NCBI GenBank assembly: GCA_029260055.1
Contig: JAJDDX010000424.1
Location: 24,694-88,693, forward strand
Direction of reading: 5' to 3'
Length of the DNA stretch: 64,000 nucleotides
Source of the DNA: Phycisphaerae bacterium
Lineage (GTDB): Bacteria; Planctomycetota; Phycisphaerae; UBA1845
Shown here: positions 26,155 to 35,456 of the stretch, piece by piece
Layout of the letters: each line of letters begins with the position of its first letter
How positions within the stretch are numbered: position 1 is the stretch's first letter
Made by a program: the position numbers and the translations under genes
Notes under the pieces: model-generated
Seen by the model: the letters and a program-made list of their open reading frames with translations, nothing else
Databases searched by the model: none
What the model was told of the DNA's origin: nothing

Positions 26155-27144
26155 TCAGCCGTCGGCCCGTCGAAATGCCGTGCCTCTAGTTTTCGCCGCG
26201 ATAAGGAGCAAGAGGGCAAGGACGGCGAGTCCCCACGCGGAGACAGCCGGCACGGGCTCGAACTGGCACTCATCAGGAATGCCGTCGCCGTTGTGGTCCA
26301 CGCTGCTCCCTTGTACGAGATCGCACTCGTCAGGGACGGCGTTCAGCTGACAGTCTTCACTCGCACCCTGCGTGAGGTCGCACTCATCCGGGACGGCGTT
26401 GGCCTGGCAGTCCTCACTCGTGCCTTGGGCGATGTCCTGGTCGTCAGGGATGCGGTTGCCGTTGCAGTCGTCGGCGCCGACATGCAGGGTCAACGTCGTC
26501 GACCAGTCTAGCGGAATGAGGTAGTCGTTTTCGTCCGCGACGAATGTCTGGTCGGCATTCTGCAGGAGGCCGAGCGTAAAACCGCCGCTGGCGTTTCCGC
26601 TCACCGTAAGCAACATGGTTCCCATGTACGTTCGTGTTCCCGGGTCCGGGATCCCCGGTATGCCGAACGCGATTCCGCCGAAGCCGTAGTTGCCGGCCAA
26701 GGCGAGCATTGAAGTGCAGTCGACGGCCAAGATGGCGTCTTGTCCGAAGAACACGTGATCGGGCCGGCTGCCGGGTGGCTCGATGTACAAGGAACTCCAA
26801 CAGTGGCACAAGTTACCGTCGCACGCCGATTCGCCGTAACAGTCACCGTCGGCGGTGCACGGCAGTTCCGCCAGAGAGATCGTTCCGGTCGTGCCACTCG
26901 CGAGAGATGCGCCGTCGAGGCGCAATTGATAGTAGAAGAGCAGGCCAGGCGCCCAATCCTGAAGATAGAATTCGACTTTCAACAAGTCGCCCGGGTTCAC
27001 GACGAGATCGGCGGACGGCAAACCCGTTGTCGAGCCGTTGATATCGACGACTTCCATGGTCATGACGGCCGGCAGAGCCAGGGTGGCCGTCGAAAACAAC
27101 GCGATCAGGCCTCCGCTGAGGCATGAGGTTTTGGCGTGTTTCAT
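26155..27144 (-). CDS. Secreted cohesin-like protein with IPTL-CTERM-like tail (paralog 3)
   Basis: This 329-residue copy is 18 residues longer than paralogs 1 and 2 because it has one more repeat (DCQLNAVPDECDLVQGSS) before the tail. The signal peptide MKHAKTSCLSGGLIALFSTA, the domain (DLVVNPGDLLKVEFYLQDWA), the Cys insert (LPCTADGDCYGESACDGNLC) and the tail PVPAVSAWGLAVLALLLLIA are all present. It sits 102 bp behind the stop of the 1300-residue fusion gene and could be read from the same transcript. Confidence 0.75.
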   Translation of the reverse strand: MKHAKTSCLSGGLIALFSTATLALPAVMTMEVVDINGSTTGLPSADLVVNPGDLLKVEFYLQDWAPGLLFYYQLRLDGASLASGTTGTISLAELPCTADGDCYGESACDGNLCHCWSSLYIEPPGSRPDHVFFGQDAILAVDCTSMLALAGNYGFGGIAFGIPGIPDPGTRTYMGTMLLTVSGNASGGFTLGLLQNADQTFVADENDYLIPLDWSTTLTLHVGADDCNGNRIPDDQDIAQGTSEDCQANAVPDECDLTQGASEDCQLNAVPDECDLVQGSSVDHNGDGIPDECQFEPVPAVSAWGLAVLALLLLIAAKTRGTAFRRADG

Positions 27145-27246
27145 CGATCTTCGGTCCCTTCCTTCAGAGCGGTCATGTGCATTCGCGGCACGACATTTGG
27201 GCCGTAGTTCTTCCATGGAGGGCGTCCCATCATCCGTTTCGGTGCG

Positions 27247-30200
27247 TCAGGCGTGGGCTCGTCGACACGTCGCGCTTCTGGTTTTCGCCGCTATTGAGAG
27301 CAACAGGGCGAGGACGATTAGTCCCCACTGGGAGACGGCCGGGACGGACACGGTTTGGCATTCATCCGGGATGCCGTCGCCATCGTCATCGCCACTGCTA
27401 CCTGATGCGATGTCGCATTCGTCCGGTGTGCCGTTGGCCTGGCAGTCCTCGCTCGCACCCTGCGTGATGTCGCACTCATCCGGCACGCCGTTCGCCTGGC
27501 AGTCGTGGCTCGTGCCTTGGGCGATGTCCTGATCGTCGGGGATGCGGTTGCCGTTGCAGTCGTTGGCGCCGACGCGCAGGGTCAACGTCGCCGACCAGTC
27601 CAACGGTATGATCTGGTCATCAGAGTCCACGAGGAATGTTTGATCGGGATCTTGCATGAGGCCGAGCGTGAAAGTGCCGTCGGCGTTTTCGTCCACCGTA
27701 AGGAACATGGTTCCTATGTATTTGGGCGTGCCTTGATCCGGTACGCCCCACGGCGGAGTAAGCAGCGTCCCACCTACGAGGTAGCTCCCTTGCTGTGCGA
27801 GGTTTGAGGTACAGTCGCCGACAATGATGGCGTCGCGTCCGAAGAACAGGTGGTCGGGTCGACTATCCGTCGCTTCCACATACACGGACCCGCTGCAGTC
27901 GCACAGGTTGCCGTCGCATACCGATTCGCCGTAACAGTCGCCGTCCGTGGTGCAGGGCAGCTCGGCGAGCAGGATTGCGCCGGTCCCGCTGCTTGTCAGT
28001 GACGCACCATCCAGGCGCAACTGGTGCGTATTGGCCAACAGGGGCGCCCAATCCTGAAGATAGAATTCGACTTTCAACAAGTCGCCCTGATTCGCGACGA
28101 GGTCGTCCGACGGCAGGCCCGCCGCCGAGCCGTTGACCTCGACGACTTCCATGGTCATGACGGCCGGGGTCGGCTCGATTTGGCATTCATCGGGAACGCC
28201 ATCGCCGTTGTCGTCGGTGCTGCTGCCTTGTGCGATGTCGCACTCATCCGGTACGCCGTTCGCCTGGCAGTCGTCGCTGCTGCCTTGGGCGATGTCGCAC
28301 TCGTCAGGCACGTCGTTTAGCTGGCAGTCCTCGCTCGTACCCTGTGCGATGTCCTGGTCATCGGGGATGCCGTTGGGCTGACAGTCCACCACGAGGCCGC
28401 TGACGTGAAGTTCGCCGGTGAACGCATCGCCGTCTCGCGCCCCGACGCGGATCAGGTATGTCCTTTGCGCCTCGACGTCGATGGTGCTGGAGGAGCCGAC
28501 GCCGCAACTGCCATCGAGCGCGTCATCGTTGCAGGTGATGAGTCGATCTCCCGTCGCGGGACAGTCGCCACCGTCGTATACGAGTAGGATGGTGTCGCCC
28601 TGGGGTACCGAGCAGGTATCGAACGTGACGGACCCTGCTACGGGTGCCGTGTACTCGAACCAGACATCGCCCGTCAAGTCGACCGCGCACGCCTCGCCCG
28701 GGCACTGCGCCGTCGCTCCGTTCAGATCGAAGTTCGACGATGTTGCGGCGATGGTTGCGGTGTCACAGGTATTGTTGACTGGGACGTCGCCCGGCGGGCT
28801 GCAGGGGGCCGTGGCCGGTGACGTGACAGTGAGGCGGTATTCTCCGGCAGCGTACTCCGCTTTCGCCCCCAAAAGGACGTAGTAAGTCTCGCCGATGTTC
28901 AGGTCGTAGAGACAGATCGCTGCTTGTCCGTCTTGGCAACTGATCCAGTCGCTGTCGTCGTTGCAGCCGATCGGCACGAGTGAGTTGCATGCGGCCTGTT
29001 CGTCGGTGTGGTCCGTCGCTCGGAAGACCTGAAGCAGCGCGTCCCATGCCGGCAAGTTGTTGGCCCCGCAGGTGTCGACTCGGGCGCTCGCCTCCGAGGC
29101 GGTGAACTTGGCCCAGACGCCGCCGAACCCTTGAGTTCCCGCCCCGGCTCGGTGGCAACAAAAGCCTTCACTTGCGTCGGTTGTGGCACCTCTGTTATCA
29201 AGCGTTGTGGCGCCGTTTGCCTCGCAGCTCTGGCCTGCGGGGCAGTCCGTGTCGTCGAAGCACTGATCGAGGCTGACCGAGCATTCGTTGAGCATGTATG
29301 CACCGCTGTCCGGGGTCGGACCGAAGCACGTGTCGTTACCGACCGGGAGGTCCGTGCATACGGCGACCGCGCGGGTGGCACACGTGCTGTCCCATTCCCA
29401 GATGCAGCAGAACGGGTCCATATCGCAGACTGTGTCGCAGCAGGTCGGGACGTTGCAGCCCACGGTGCCGTTCGCTAGGTCGCACGATCCCTCCGCGAAT
29501 CGGCATATCCAACTGATGCAGTCCTGTTGTCCCTGGCCGCAGAATTGCCCCGGCTGCCACACGGCGGCGTGGCCGTCGTCGTCCAGGTGTGATTCGCATG
29601 TCGTTTCATCGAGATCGACGCACGTTTCGCCGAACGGAGAATTCGGCGGTGTGCAGCAGGCCGCGGTGCCGCAGGTCGGGTCGAACGACACGCCAAGATC
29701 GGTGCAGATTTGGGTCCGGGTGCAGGTCTCGCCGACGGGGCAATCCGCGTCGACAACACACGCATCGTCGGTGAGGCTGCATGCTATCGGGCAGTCGGCA
29801 TCGACGGTGCATTCGTCGCTGGTGATGCTGCACGTGTTGGGGCACTTTGCGCCCGACTCAAATCGTACCGTGGACCCCTGGCAGGCGATCTCCTGGACCT
29901 CGCGACAGAATTCTCGCGGCGTGCCCGCTCCCGGCGTAGACAGGTCGCAACATGCACCCGTTGGCGAATTGCCAAGGCAGCGAACGGTGATGGCGAATCC
30001 CGACCACGGGTTACCACCGAACCAGTACAAGTTGCAGTCCGATCCGTCTTGCAGCCCGAAGAAGTCGTCGGTGTAGCCGAGTGCGGCCTGCCCCGAGAAT
30101 ATGGAGCTTGCCGCTCTATCGAACTTGTAGGCTACCCACAGGGGCATCGCGCCGGTGTTCAGTGCGACGCCGCCGGGAAAGTCGAAGCGAGCGAATGCGG

Positions 30201-31149
30201 GTGAATCGTCAGCGATGAACGCTGCGGTTCCTTGGGTTCCTTCTATCACGAAGGCATCACCGCAGAAGCGCCGGAGTTCAGCCGTTACGGTGACGGTGCC
30301 GCCGCCGGTGGCGACGCCGCCGATGTCGTAGCTGCTCAGGACGCAGTTATCGATGATCAGTTCGACATCGTCCACGATCCACCAGTTCGGAGGGAAGACC
30401 CACCGCATTCCGCCTAGATTGGCGTTGTAGTAAGCGAGGAACTCTCGGTCGAAGGGCGGTTCGCAGTAGACCTGGGTGTGGAAGCCGGCGTAGAGCGTCG
30501 TGCCGGCGAAGCTGGCGCTGCAGGGTTCGAACGGGATGTCATAGATGTTCGACGTGAAGCCAACCTCGGCGGGGGTACCAACGACCCAGCCGGGGCCCGC
30601 GCGGTCGAACGAGACACCGAGCCACACCGTATTGTCAATGGCCACGGGGCTGGCCGACAGGTCAAGCAGTACGGAATGAAGTCCGTCATCGGCGATCGCC
30701 AGGGAGCCGTCGGTGCCTGGCAGGACCACGCCGCCGCCGTTCGGGCAGCCGTCGTACAGCGCGAAGCTGACGGTGAAACCGGGGCCGGTGCCGTCGCCGC
30801 CGCCGGCGACGAGGAACTCGTATGCCTTGACCGGGCAGCCGTTCACCGCCTCGGTGTGCAGATCGTCCGCCACCAGGGTGTCCGGCGGAAGCTGCAGGAA
30901 GACGTCCGGCGGCGGTGAATTGGCGTAGACCGGATCGTCAAGTATCAGGCCTCCCGCCGAGCCGGCCGAGCCCGTTGTCGCGTTGTAGTAATGTCTTTGA
31001 GGTTCGAGTCCCGGTGGGATCGAACGGAGCACAGCCGCAGAAGCCTGTGCTTGGTTTGCCGGGCTGCCGTTGTCCGCGGTGATGTCTCCGTTGGCTGCGA
31101 GGCCCGCCGTACCGATGACCCAAATCAGCGCACTTGTGACCGAAACCAT
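27247..31149 (-). CDS. Large secreted repeat protein fused to a fourth paralog copy
   Basis: This 1300-residue protein starts at the ATG at 31149, with GGAGAG upstream and a signal peptide (MVSVTSALIWVIGTAGLAA). The first 400 residues form beta-rich domains (TVWLGVSFDRAGPGWVVG, LWVAYKFDRAAS). A Cys-rich middle (about 415-640; ECTVDADCP, CCTPPNSPFGETCVD) and two PPC-like domains (VWAKFTASEASARVDTCG; VWFEYTAPVAGSVTFDTC) follow, then four PDECD/PDDQD repeats. At the residues TPAVMTMEVVEVNG it switches to a full copy of the adjacent paralog module, without its signal peptide, and ends in the tail SVPAVSQWGLIVLALLLSIA. It is probably displayed on the surface; no catalytic motif was seen. Confidence 0.8.
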   Translation of the reverse strand: MVSVTSALIWVIGTAGLAANGDITADNGSPANQAQASAAVLRSIPPGLEPQRHYYNATTGSAGSAGGLILDDPVYANSPPPDVFLQLPPDTLVADDLHTEAVNGCPVKAYEFLVAGGGDGTGPGFTVSFALYDGCPNGGGVVLPGTDGSLAIADDGLHSVLLDLSASPVAIDNTVWLGVSFDRAGPGWVVGTPAEVGFTSNIYDIPFEPCSASFAGTTLYAGFHTQVYCEPPFDREFLAYYNANLGGMRWVFPPNWWIVDDVELIIDNCVLSSYDIGGVATGGGTVTVTAELRRFCGDAFVIEGTQGTAAFIADDSPAFARFDFPGGVALNTGAMPLWVAYKFDRAASSIFSGQAALGYTDDFFGLQDGSDCNLYWFGGNPWSGFAITVRCLGNSPTGACCDLSTPGAGTPREFCREVQEIACQGSTVRFESGAKCPNTCSITSDECTVDADCPIACSLTDDACVVDADCPVGETCTRTQICTDLGVSFDPTCGTAACCTPPNSPFGETCVDLDETTCESHLDDDGHAAVWQPGQFCGQGQQDCISWICRFAEGSCDLANGTVGCNVPTCCDTVCDMDPFCCIWEWDSTCATRAVAVCTDLPVGNDTCFGPTPDSGAYMLNECSVSLDQCFDDTDCPAGQSCEANGATTLDNRGATTDASEGFCCHRAGAGTQGFGGVWAKFTASEASARVDTCGANNLPAWDALLQVFRATDHTDEQAACNSLVPIGCNDDSDWISCQDGQAAICLYDLNIGETYYVLLGAKAEYAAGEYRLTVTSPATAPCSPPGDVPVNNTCDTATIAATSSNFDLNGATAQCPGEACAVDLTGDVWFEYTAPVAGSVTFDTCSVPQGDTILLVYDGGDCPATGDRLITCNDDALDGSCGVGSSSTIDVEAQRTYLIRVGARDGDAFTGELHVSGLVVDCQPNGIPDDQDIAQGTSEDCQLNDVPDECDIAQGSSDDCQANGVPDECDIAQGSSTDDNGDGVPDECQIEPTPAVMTMEVVEVNGSAAGLPSDDLVANQGDLLKVEFYLQDWAPLLANTHQLRLDGASLTSSGTGAILLAELPCTTDGDCYGESVCDGNLCDCSGSVYVEATDSRPDHLFFGRDAIIVGDCTSNLAQQGSYLVGGTLLTPPWGVPDQGTPKYIGTMFLTVDENADGTFTLGLMQDPDQTFLVDSDDQIIPLDWSATLTLRVGANDCNGNRIPDDQDIAQGTSHDCQANGVPDECDITQGASEDCQANGTPDECDIASGSSGDDDGDGIPDECQTVSVPAVSQWGLIVLALLLSIAAKTRSATCRRAHA

Positions 31150-31319
31150 GGGCTTCTCTCCGTGGTGCACCTGCACCTTCCTCCGTTAAGTATCTGTATG
31201 GTACGAACGCCGATCTGAATGAACCGCGATCACTCAGGTACGTGCTGCAGCTTCGGGCCCACCCCAGGAATGCCCCTTAGAACAAGAGGTAACGTGGACG
31301 ATCCCCACCGCGACCTGCG

Positions 31320-31349
31320 ATTATACCGTGTCGGCATTCGGCAGGTCAA
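31320..31349 (-). promoter_or_regulatory. Sigma-70-type promoter for the surface-protein gene
   Basis: On the minus strand TTGACC (31349-31344) is followed after 18 bases by a perfect TATAAT (31325-31320). It lies about 170 bp before the ATG at 31149. Confidence 0.6.
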
Positions 31350-31366
31350 GTCCAAACCCGGACTTG
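31347..31366 (-). terminator. Hairpin after the cytochrome operon
   Basis: CAAGTCC and GGACTTG form a perfect 7-bp stem with a 6-base loop, 87 bp past the stop at 31453. There is no T-run, so it may end or stabilise the transcript; its left arm overlaps the -35 box of the next promoter. Confidence 0.45.
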
Positions 31367-31452
31367 CAGGCCCCTGTTCGGCGCACTGTGGGATCGGGGC
31401 CACGTCTGGGGTATCAGGAGGTCGGTGCGGGCTCTTTGCCGCCTATTCAGGG

Positions 31453-34400
31453 CTACTTCCGGGATGCCGTTCGCTTGTCGACCGGGCAGATCACTCGGAA
31501 GCCGACGTTGAATACGGGCTGCCAGTCGGGGTAGTGCAGTCGGAATGCGGAGCGGCAGCGTTTCGGGCGGTCTCGCCAGGATCCACCGCGGACGACGCGC
31601 TCACCGTTGGCCGCATTGTTGTTGCGGTCATCGTCGGCGTAGGGGTACGGCTGGTAGGTGGACTGTGTCCACTCGGCCACGTTCCCGTGCATGTCGTGCA
31701 GTCCCCAGGCATTTGGCTGAAACGTGCCAACGTTCGCTACGACTCTGTGGCCGTCGTCGAAGCGGGCGTCCTTGGGTAAGTAGTCGGAGCGCGGGTCGGG
31801 GTCTTTGACCGGTTGGGGGTTCACGCCCTGCACCACGAGCTTGCTGGTCGATGCGTCCGCCATGTTCGCGAGCTTGGAGAAGTCCGTGTCGAGGCCGCCA
31901 TAGCTCAATCGCGTAGCCGTGCCGGCGCGGGCTGCGTATTCCCATTGGGCTTCCGTCGGGAGAGCGAACGACTCGCCCGTCTCTTTCGAGAGCCACTGGC
32001 AGAACGCTCTGGCCTGACGCCAGGTGACGCGGATGACGGGCTGGTCAGGCAGGTTGGCCGGATAGCCGGGCGTCGTGTGGTCTTTCCATCGCTGGTCGTA
32101 GTAGCCGCTGTCGTGTTCTGCATCAAAGCGGATGAATTGCCGGTTGGTCACTTCCAGTGTGCCCATCCAGAAGGGTTCGTCGATGGTCACGGCGCTTGTC
32201 GGTGCTTCGTCGGCGTCTCCGTACTCATCCCCCATGACATACTGCCCGGCCGGTATGAGCACCAGGTCCATGGTCACGCCATCGCCGAGGTCGAGTGTTC
32301 GTCGTGTGGCGGGGCCGGCTGCCTGTTGCCGGCGCAGGGCTTCGTCGGCGTCGAAGGGCCAGCCGTTGCATTGCACGGCTGCTGCCGGTTTCCTGTTGAC
32401 CGGCGCGGGTGTGACCGGCTCGGCCTTGGGCGTGTCAATCCGTACGATCGCCTCGGGATCATCCTCGATGTTTGCGAAAAGCTTGCGGTAGCGAAGGCGC
32501 ATCGCATAGGACTTTTCGAATCCGCGCGAGCCCACATGCTCGGTCCACGTGCCGTGGTCCGGGACGTTGAAGTCGATCCACGTGATGAGGCGATCCCATT
32601 CCACCTGGCTGAGCTGCACGTTGTGGTGACCCTTGCGGAGCATTTGAACGAGTTCGCTCGTGTTGGCGCGGAATTCGGCCGGGCGCAACAGATGATAGTC
32701 GCTCTCGGGTCCGGGGCGGCGCACGTAGGGGTGCAATTCGAGATAGCTCTTGGTGAACCCGCCCCAGCCGCGAGCGTTGTCGGCGAAGTTGGGAAGGGCG
32801 GGCTCGTCGTCACGCGGGTTGCCGTCGTGGCACGCGACACACTTTCGGTCGAGCACGGGCTGAACCTCGCGCGTGAAGCTGAAACCGCGTGTCGGTCCGT
32901 GCCACGGCGCGATCTGACGTGGTCGATAGGCGGTGGCGACCGTCCGTCGATTCGGAACGGTGGTGTTCGGTGCCTCGTGGCAGCCGACGCACGAGAGCAT
33001 CTCACCCGGCATCGCGGTGAACCAACTGCGCATGAGTTGCAGCGCCTCGCCGCGATCGTTGATCGGTTGGACAGCGAGCGGCGTATTCGCCGGAACGGTG
33101 AACAGTGCCGATCCGTCGGCCTCGACCGGGACCGTGCCGAGGATGCGCTTCACATCCCAGCCGCCTTCCACCGCTGCGTGTTGGTGGCCGCCGATTTCGT
33201 TGTAGCCGTAGTGCCATTCGATGACGCGCAGCGCCTTGATGTCGCCGCGCGGTACACCTGCGAGGCCGGGGCCGTTGTAGACGTCGGCCATGTAGACGGT
33301 CGCATCGGTGCGGTCGGGCCGGACCCTGTCGGGAATGACGGGCGGGCGCTCGCGCTTGACGAGCGGCACCGGTTCGAGCAGCGCCTGGCCGCGCTCTTCG
33401 TGGAGCAGGACCATGTTGTCGAAGACGTCGACGAGATAGATTCCCCAGTGGCTATCCGGCGCGGGCTTGCACGAGACCAGGAAGTACTTTTCGCTGAGCG
33501 GCCACGGTTGGAGGAACTTCGGCCACGAGTCGTCGACGAGTTGATCGACGATGATCGGTTCGACCTTCTTGCCGCGGCCCGGGATGCGCTGAACGACGCC
33601 GTCGGCCTCGTGCGTGCCTTTTGCGGTGTCCAGGACGATCAACTCTCCCATGCGGGGAACGCCATGATGGCCGGAGACGACGGTTACGAGTTTTGATGGA
33701 TGGCCGGGGATCGGTCGCGAGTAGAAGATCGAGTTGGGCCAATAGGAGTTCGACCCGTAGACGGGCATCTGGCTTGTGCCGTCGGGGTTCATGCGCATGA
33801 GCAGCCGCGTGAAGTAGTGTGGCGTGTCGGTGTATTCCCACCGGGCGAAGAGGACTCCGCCGTCGGGCAGCACGGTCGGGTGCCAGTTGTGATCCTGGTC
33901 GAAACAGAGCTGGCGGACGTTTTTCCCGTCATCACCCATGATGTAGAGGTTACTGACGGCGTCGGCGCCGCCGACGCAGGGGACGCCCTGGCACACCGCG
34001 GCGGAGGCGAAGACGATGCGGCCATCCGGCAGATAGCAGGCGTCGTAGTTGTCGGTTTCGGTGATGGGGCCGCTGGTGACTTGGCGCAGGTTGCCGCCGT
34101 CGATACCGATCTCGAACACCTGCCAGCGATGATCGTCATCGAGGGATGAGAACAGCAAGCGGTCGGCGTCGAAGTGGAGGTCGACATCGCCTACGAAGAC
34201 ATTCCGCTCGGGTTTGTAGAGCGTGTCGAGTTGCGGGCGATCGCGAAAGGAGGACATGCGGCAGATGGCGTCGTCGTAGCCGGTTCGCGGGAGTGCACAA
34301 TTGCCTTGCCAGTTCTGCGGCAGGCCGGTTCGTGGTCCGGTGTTGGCTCGTCTCACGATGAGTAGCTCGTCGAAGTCGAGCAGCGGGTTGGCTAGAAGCA

Positions 34401-35403
34401 CCTTGCGCTGGATTGCGATGATGCGCTCGGCACGATCGAGGACCTCGTCGGTCCCCTGTTCGAGTTCGGCTCGGACGGCGGCGGCCTTGGCTTCGATACC
34501 CTCGAGTTGACGGCGGTAGTCGGCTGCTCCGGCATATCGATCGCCGAAGGACTCGGTCAGGTCGGCGGCTGCGAGCCGCAGCGCTTCCGCATCGAACAAG
34601 CGCATCTGAACTCTCGCTCTGGCGAGCCGATCGCGCCGTAAGCGTGCCTTGTCGAAGAGCGTGATCCACTGCGCGTCTTGGATGGGTTTCTGATCGCCGA
34701 CGAGCTGTGCAAGCCGTGTGCGCATCGGTTTTGCGGCGGCGCCGATCTGATCGAGCAAGCCGGAGACGATCCTACCTGCGTGCCGCAGATCATCGGCCGG
34801 CGTCGCATACGTCGCGTCTTCCGTAAGCGGCTTGAACGACGAATGGGGTGACGTCGTGCTCTGCGTGGCGAACTTGTTCAGGGCGATGTTGGTGTCCGGG
34901 GTGCCGGTGCCGAAGATTTGCACTTCGTCGAGGTGGAACATCGTTTCTTCACGAAGCCAAAGACGCACGTAGCGGGCTGATTCACCGTCGAGCGCAACGG
35001 TCAATGGCTCGCCCTTTTCGTGGCCATAGAACTCCGAGCCGTCGTGACGGTAGACCTCATTCCATGTGTTGCCATCGTCGGAGAGGTGTACGGTGATGGT
35101 GCGGGCACGCTCCCAGAGACCGACGCGGTTGAAGATGACGATGCGGTCGAGCGGGTCCGATTCGGCAAGGTCCACCTGCCACCAGGGGGCGAGCTCCTTG
35201 GACGTGTGGAATGCGAAGCCGCCGTCGATCACGCCGTCGACACCCCCGGCTGCGTCGCGGGAGGGGTCCTTCTCGTATGCCTTGCGTATCGCGTGGGTCC
35301 ATGCGGCGCGTGCGTCGGCGCTCGGGGCATTCTGCGCGGTGGCGATGCCGGTTGTAGCCAGGATCAACAATGTCGTAAGCTTGGTAATGGCTCTCATGGT
35401 CAT
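31453..35403 (-). CDS. Exported discoidin / HZS-alpha-like / cytochrome c / FGE-like protein
   Basis: This 1316-residue protein has a signal peptide (LTTLLILATTGIATAQ). A discoidin (F5/8 type C) domain spans about 40-165 (WWQVDLAESDPLDRIVIFNR, ARYVRLWLREE). A TolB/WD40-like part with HZS-alpha middle-domain features follows (NWHPTVLPDGGVLFARWEYT; VVSGHHGVPRMGEL near 575-588). Two c-type heme motifs are CVGCH (805-809) and CVACH (855-859). The C-terminal 270 residues are an FGE/SUMF1-like domain (VLIPAGQYVMGDE, VTNRQFIRF, LPTEAQWEYAARAG, GNVAEWTQS). In the end motif RGGSWRDRPKRCRSAFR only one of the two FGE Cys is present, so sulfatase maturation is unlikely. ATG at 35397 is an alternative start. 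It ends the probable seven-gene operon. Confidence 0.85.
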   Translation of the reverse strand: MTMRAITKLTTLLILATTGIATAQNAPSADARAAWTHAIRKAYEKDPSRDAAGGVDGVIDGGFAFHTSKELAPWWQVDLAESDPLDRIVIFNRVGLWERARTITVHLSDDGNTWNEVYRHDGSEFYGHEKGEPLTVALDGESARYVRLWLREETMFHLDEVQIFGTGTPDTNIALNKFATQSTTSPHSSFKPLTEDATYATPADDLRHAGRIVSGLLDQIGAAAKPMRTRLAQLVGDQKPIQDAQWITLFDKARLRRDRLARARVQMRLFDAEALRLAAADLTESFGDRYAGAADYRRQLEGIEAKAAAVRAELEQGTDEVLDRAERIIAIQRKVLLANPLLDFDELLIVRRANTGPRTGLPQNWQGNCALPRTGYDDAICRMSSFRDRPQLDTLYKPERNVFVGDVDLHFDADRLLFSSLDDDHRWQVFEIGIDGGNLRQVTSGPITETDNYDACYLPDGRIVFASAAVCQGVPCVGGADAVSNLYIMGDDGKNVRQLCFDQDHNWHPTVLPDGGVLFARWEYTDTPHYFTRLLMRMNPDGTSQMPVYGSNSYWPNSIFYSRPIPGHPSKLVTVVSGHHGVPRMGELIVLDTAKGTHEADGVVQRIPGRGKKVEPIIVDQLVDDSWPKFLQPWPLSEKYFLVSCKPAPDSHWGIYLVDVFDNMVLLHEERGQALLEPVPLVKRERPPVIPDRVRPDRTDATVYMADVYNGPGLAGVPRGDIKALRVIEWHYGYNEIGGHQHAAVEGGWDVKRILGTVPVEADGSALFTVPANTPLAVQPINDRGEALQLMRSWFTAMPGEMLSCVGCHEAPNTTVPNRRTVATAYRPRQIAPWHGPTRGFSFTREVQPVLDRKCVACHDGNPRDDEPALPNFADNARGWGGFTKSYLELHPYVRRPGPESDYHLLRPAEFRANTSELVQMLRKGHHNVQLSQVEWDRLITWIDFNVPDHGTWTEHVGSRGFEKSYAMRLRYRKLFANIEDDPEAIVRIDTPKAEPVTPAPVNRKPAAAVQCNGWPFDADEALRRQQAAGPATRRTLDLGDGVTMDLVLIPAGQYVMGDEYGDADEAPTSAVTIDEPFWMGTLEVTNRQFIRFDAEHDSGYYDQRWKDHTTPGYPANLPDQPVIRVTWRQARAFCQWLSKETGESFALPTEAQWEYAARAGTATRLSYGGLDTDFSKLANMADASTSKLVVQGVNPQPVKDPDPRSDYLPKDARFDDGHRVVANVGTFQPNAWGLHDMHGNVAEWTQSTYQPYPYADDDRNNNAANGERVVRGGSWRDRPKRCRSAFRLHYPDWQPVFNVGFRVICPVDKRTASRK

Positions 35404-35456
35404 CTCACTATTTCGCTCGCCGGCAATCGAGCCTATGAAGCAGTTGTCGCTTCGTA

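Larger units (their letters stand above)
24075..28169 (-). repeat. Tandem array of three and a fused fourth gene copy
   Basis: Start codons at 25010, 26051 and 27144 are spaced 1041 and 1093 bp. The roughly 103-bp spacers are also alike (each contains TCCATGG, GAATGCACA-type or related sequence and MKHA start context), so the unit duplicated was a gene plus its leader. A fourth copy without signal peptide forms the end of the 27247-31149 gene, from about 28169 down. Confidence 0.75.
31150..31452. other. Leader region with promoter and hairpin
   Basis: These 303 bases separate the end of the cytochrome operon from the large surface-protein gene, both on the minus strand. They hold the hairpin at 31347-31366 and the promoter at 31320-31349, leaving an untranslated leader of roughly 165 bases in front of 31149. 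Nothing else was recognised. Confidence 0.5.

Noticed and set aside
24075..31149. Transposon or integron cassette array
   Set aside because: No integrase, transposase, attC-like sites or terminal repeats; simple tandem duplication explains the copies.
31813..33696. 627-residue plus-strand ORF
   Set aside because: It lies wholly inside the multidomain cytochrome gene on the other strand; its sequence has no domain logic and is an antisense shadow of GC-rich coding DNA.
31453..35403. Sulfatase-maturating enzyme for the sulfatase at 55769-57349
   Set aside because: The FGE-like domain lacks one of the two catalytic Cys, and the genes are not linked.
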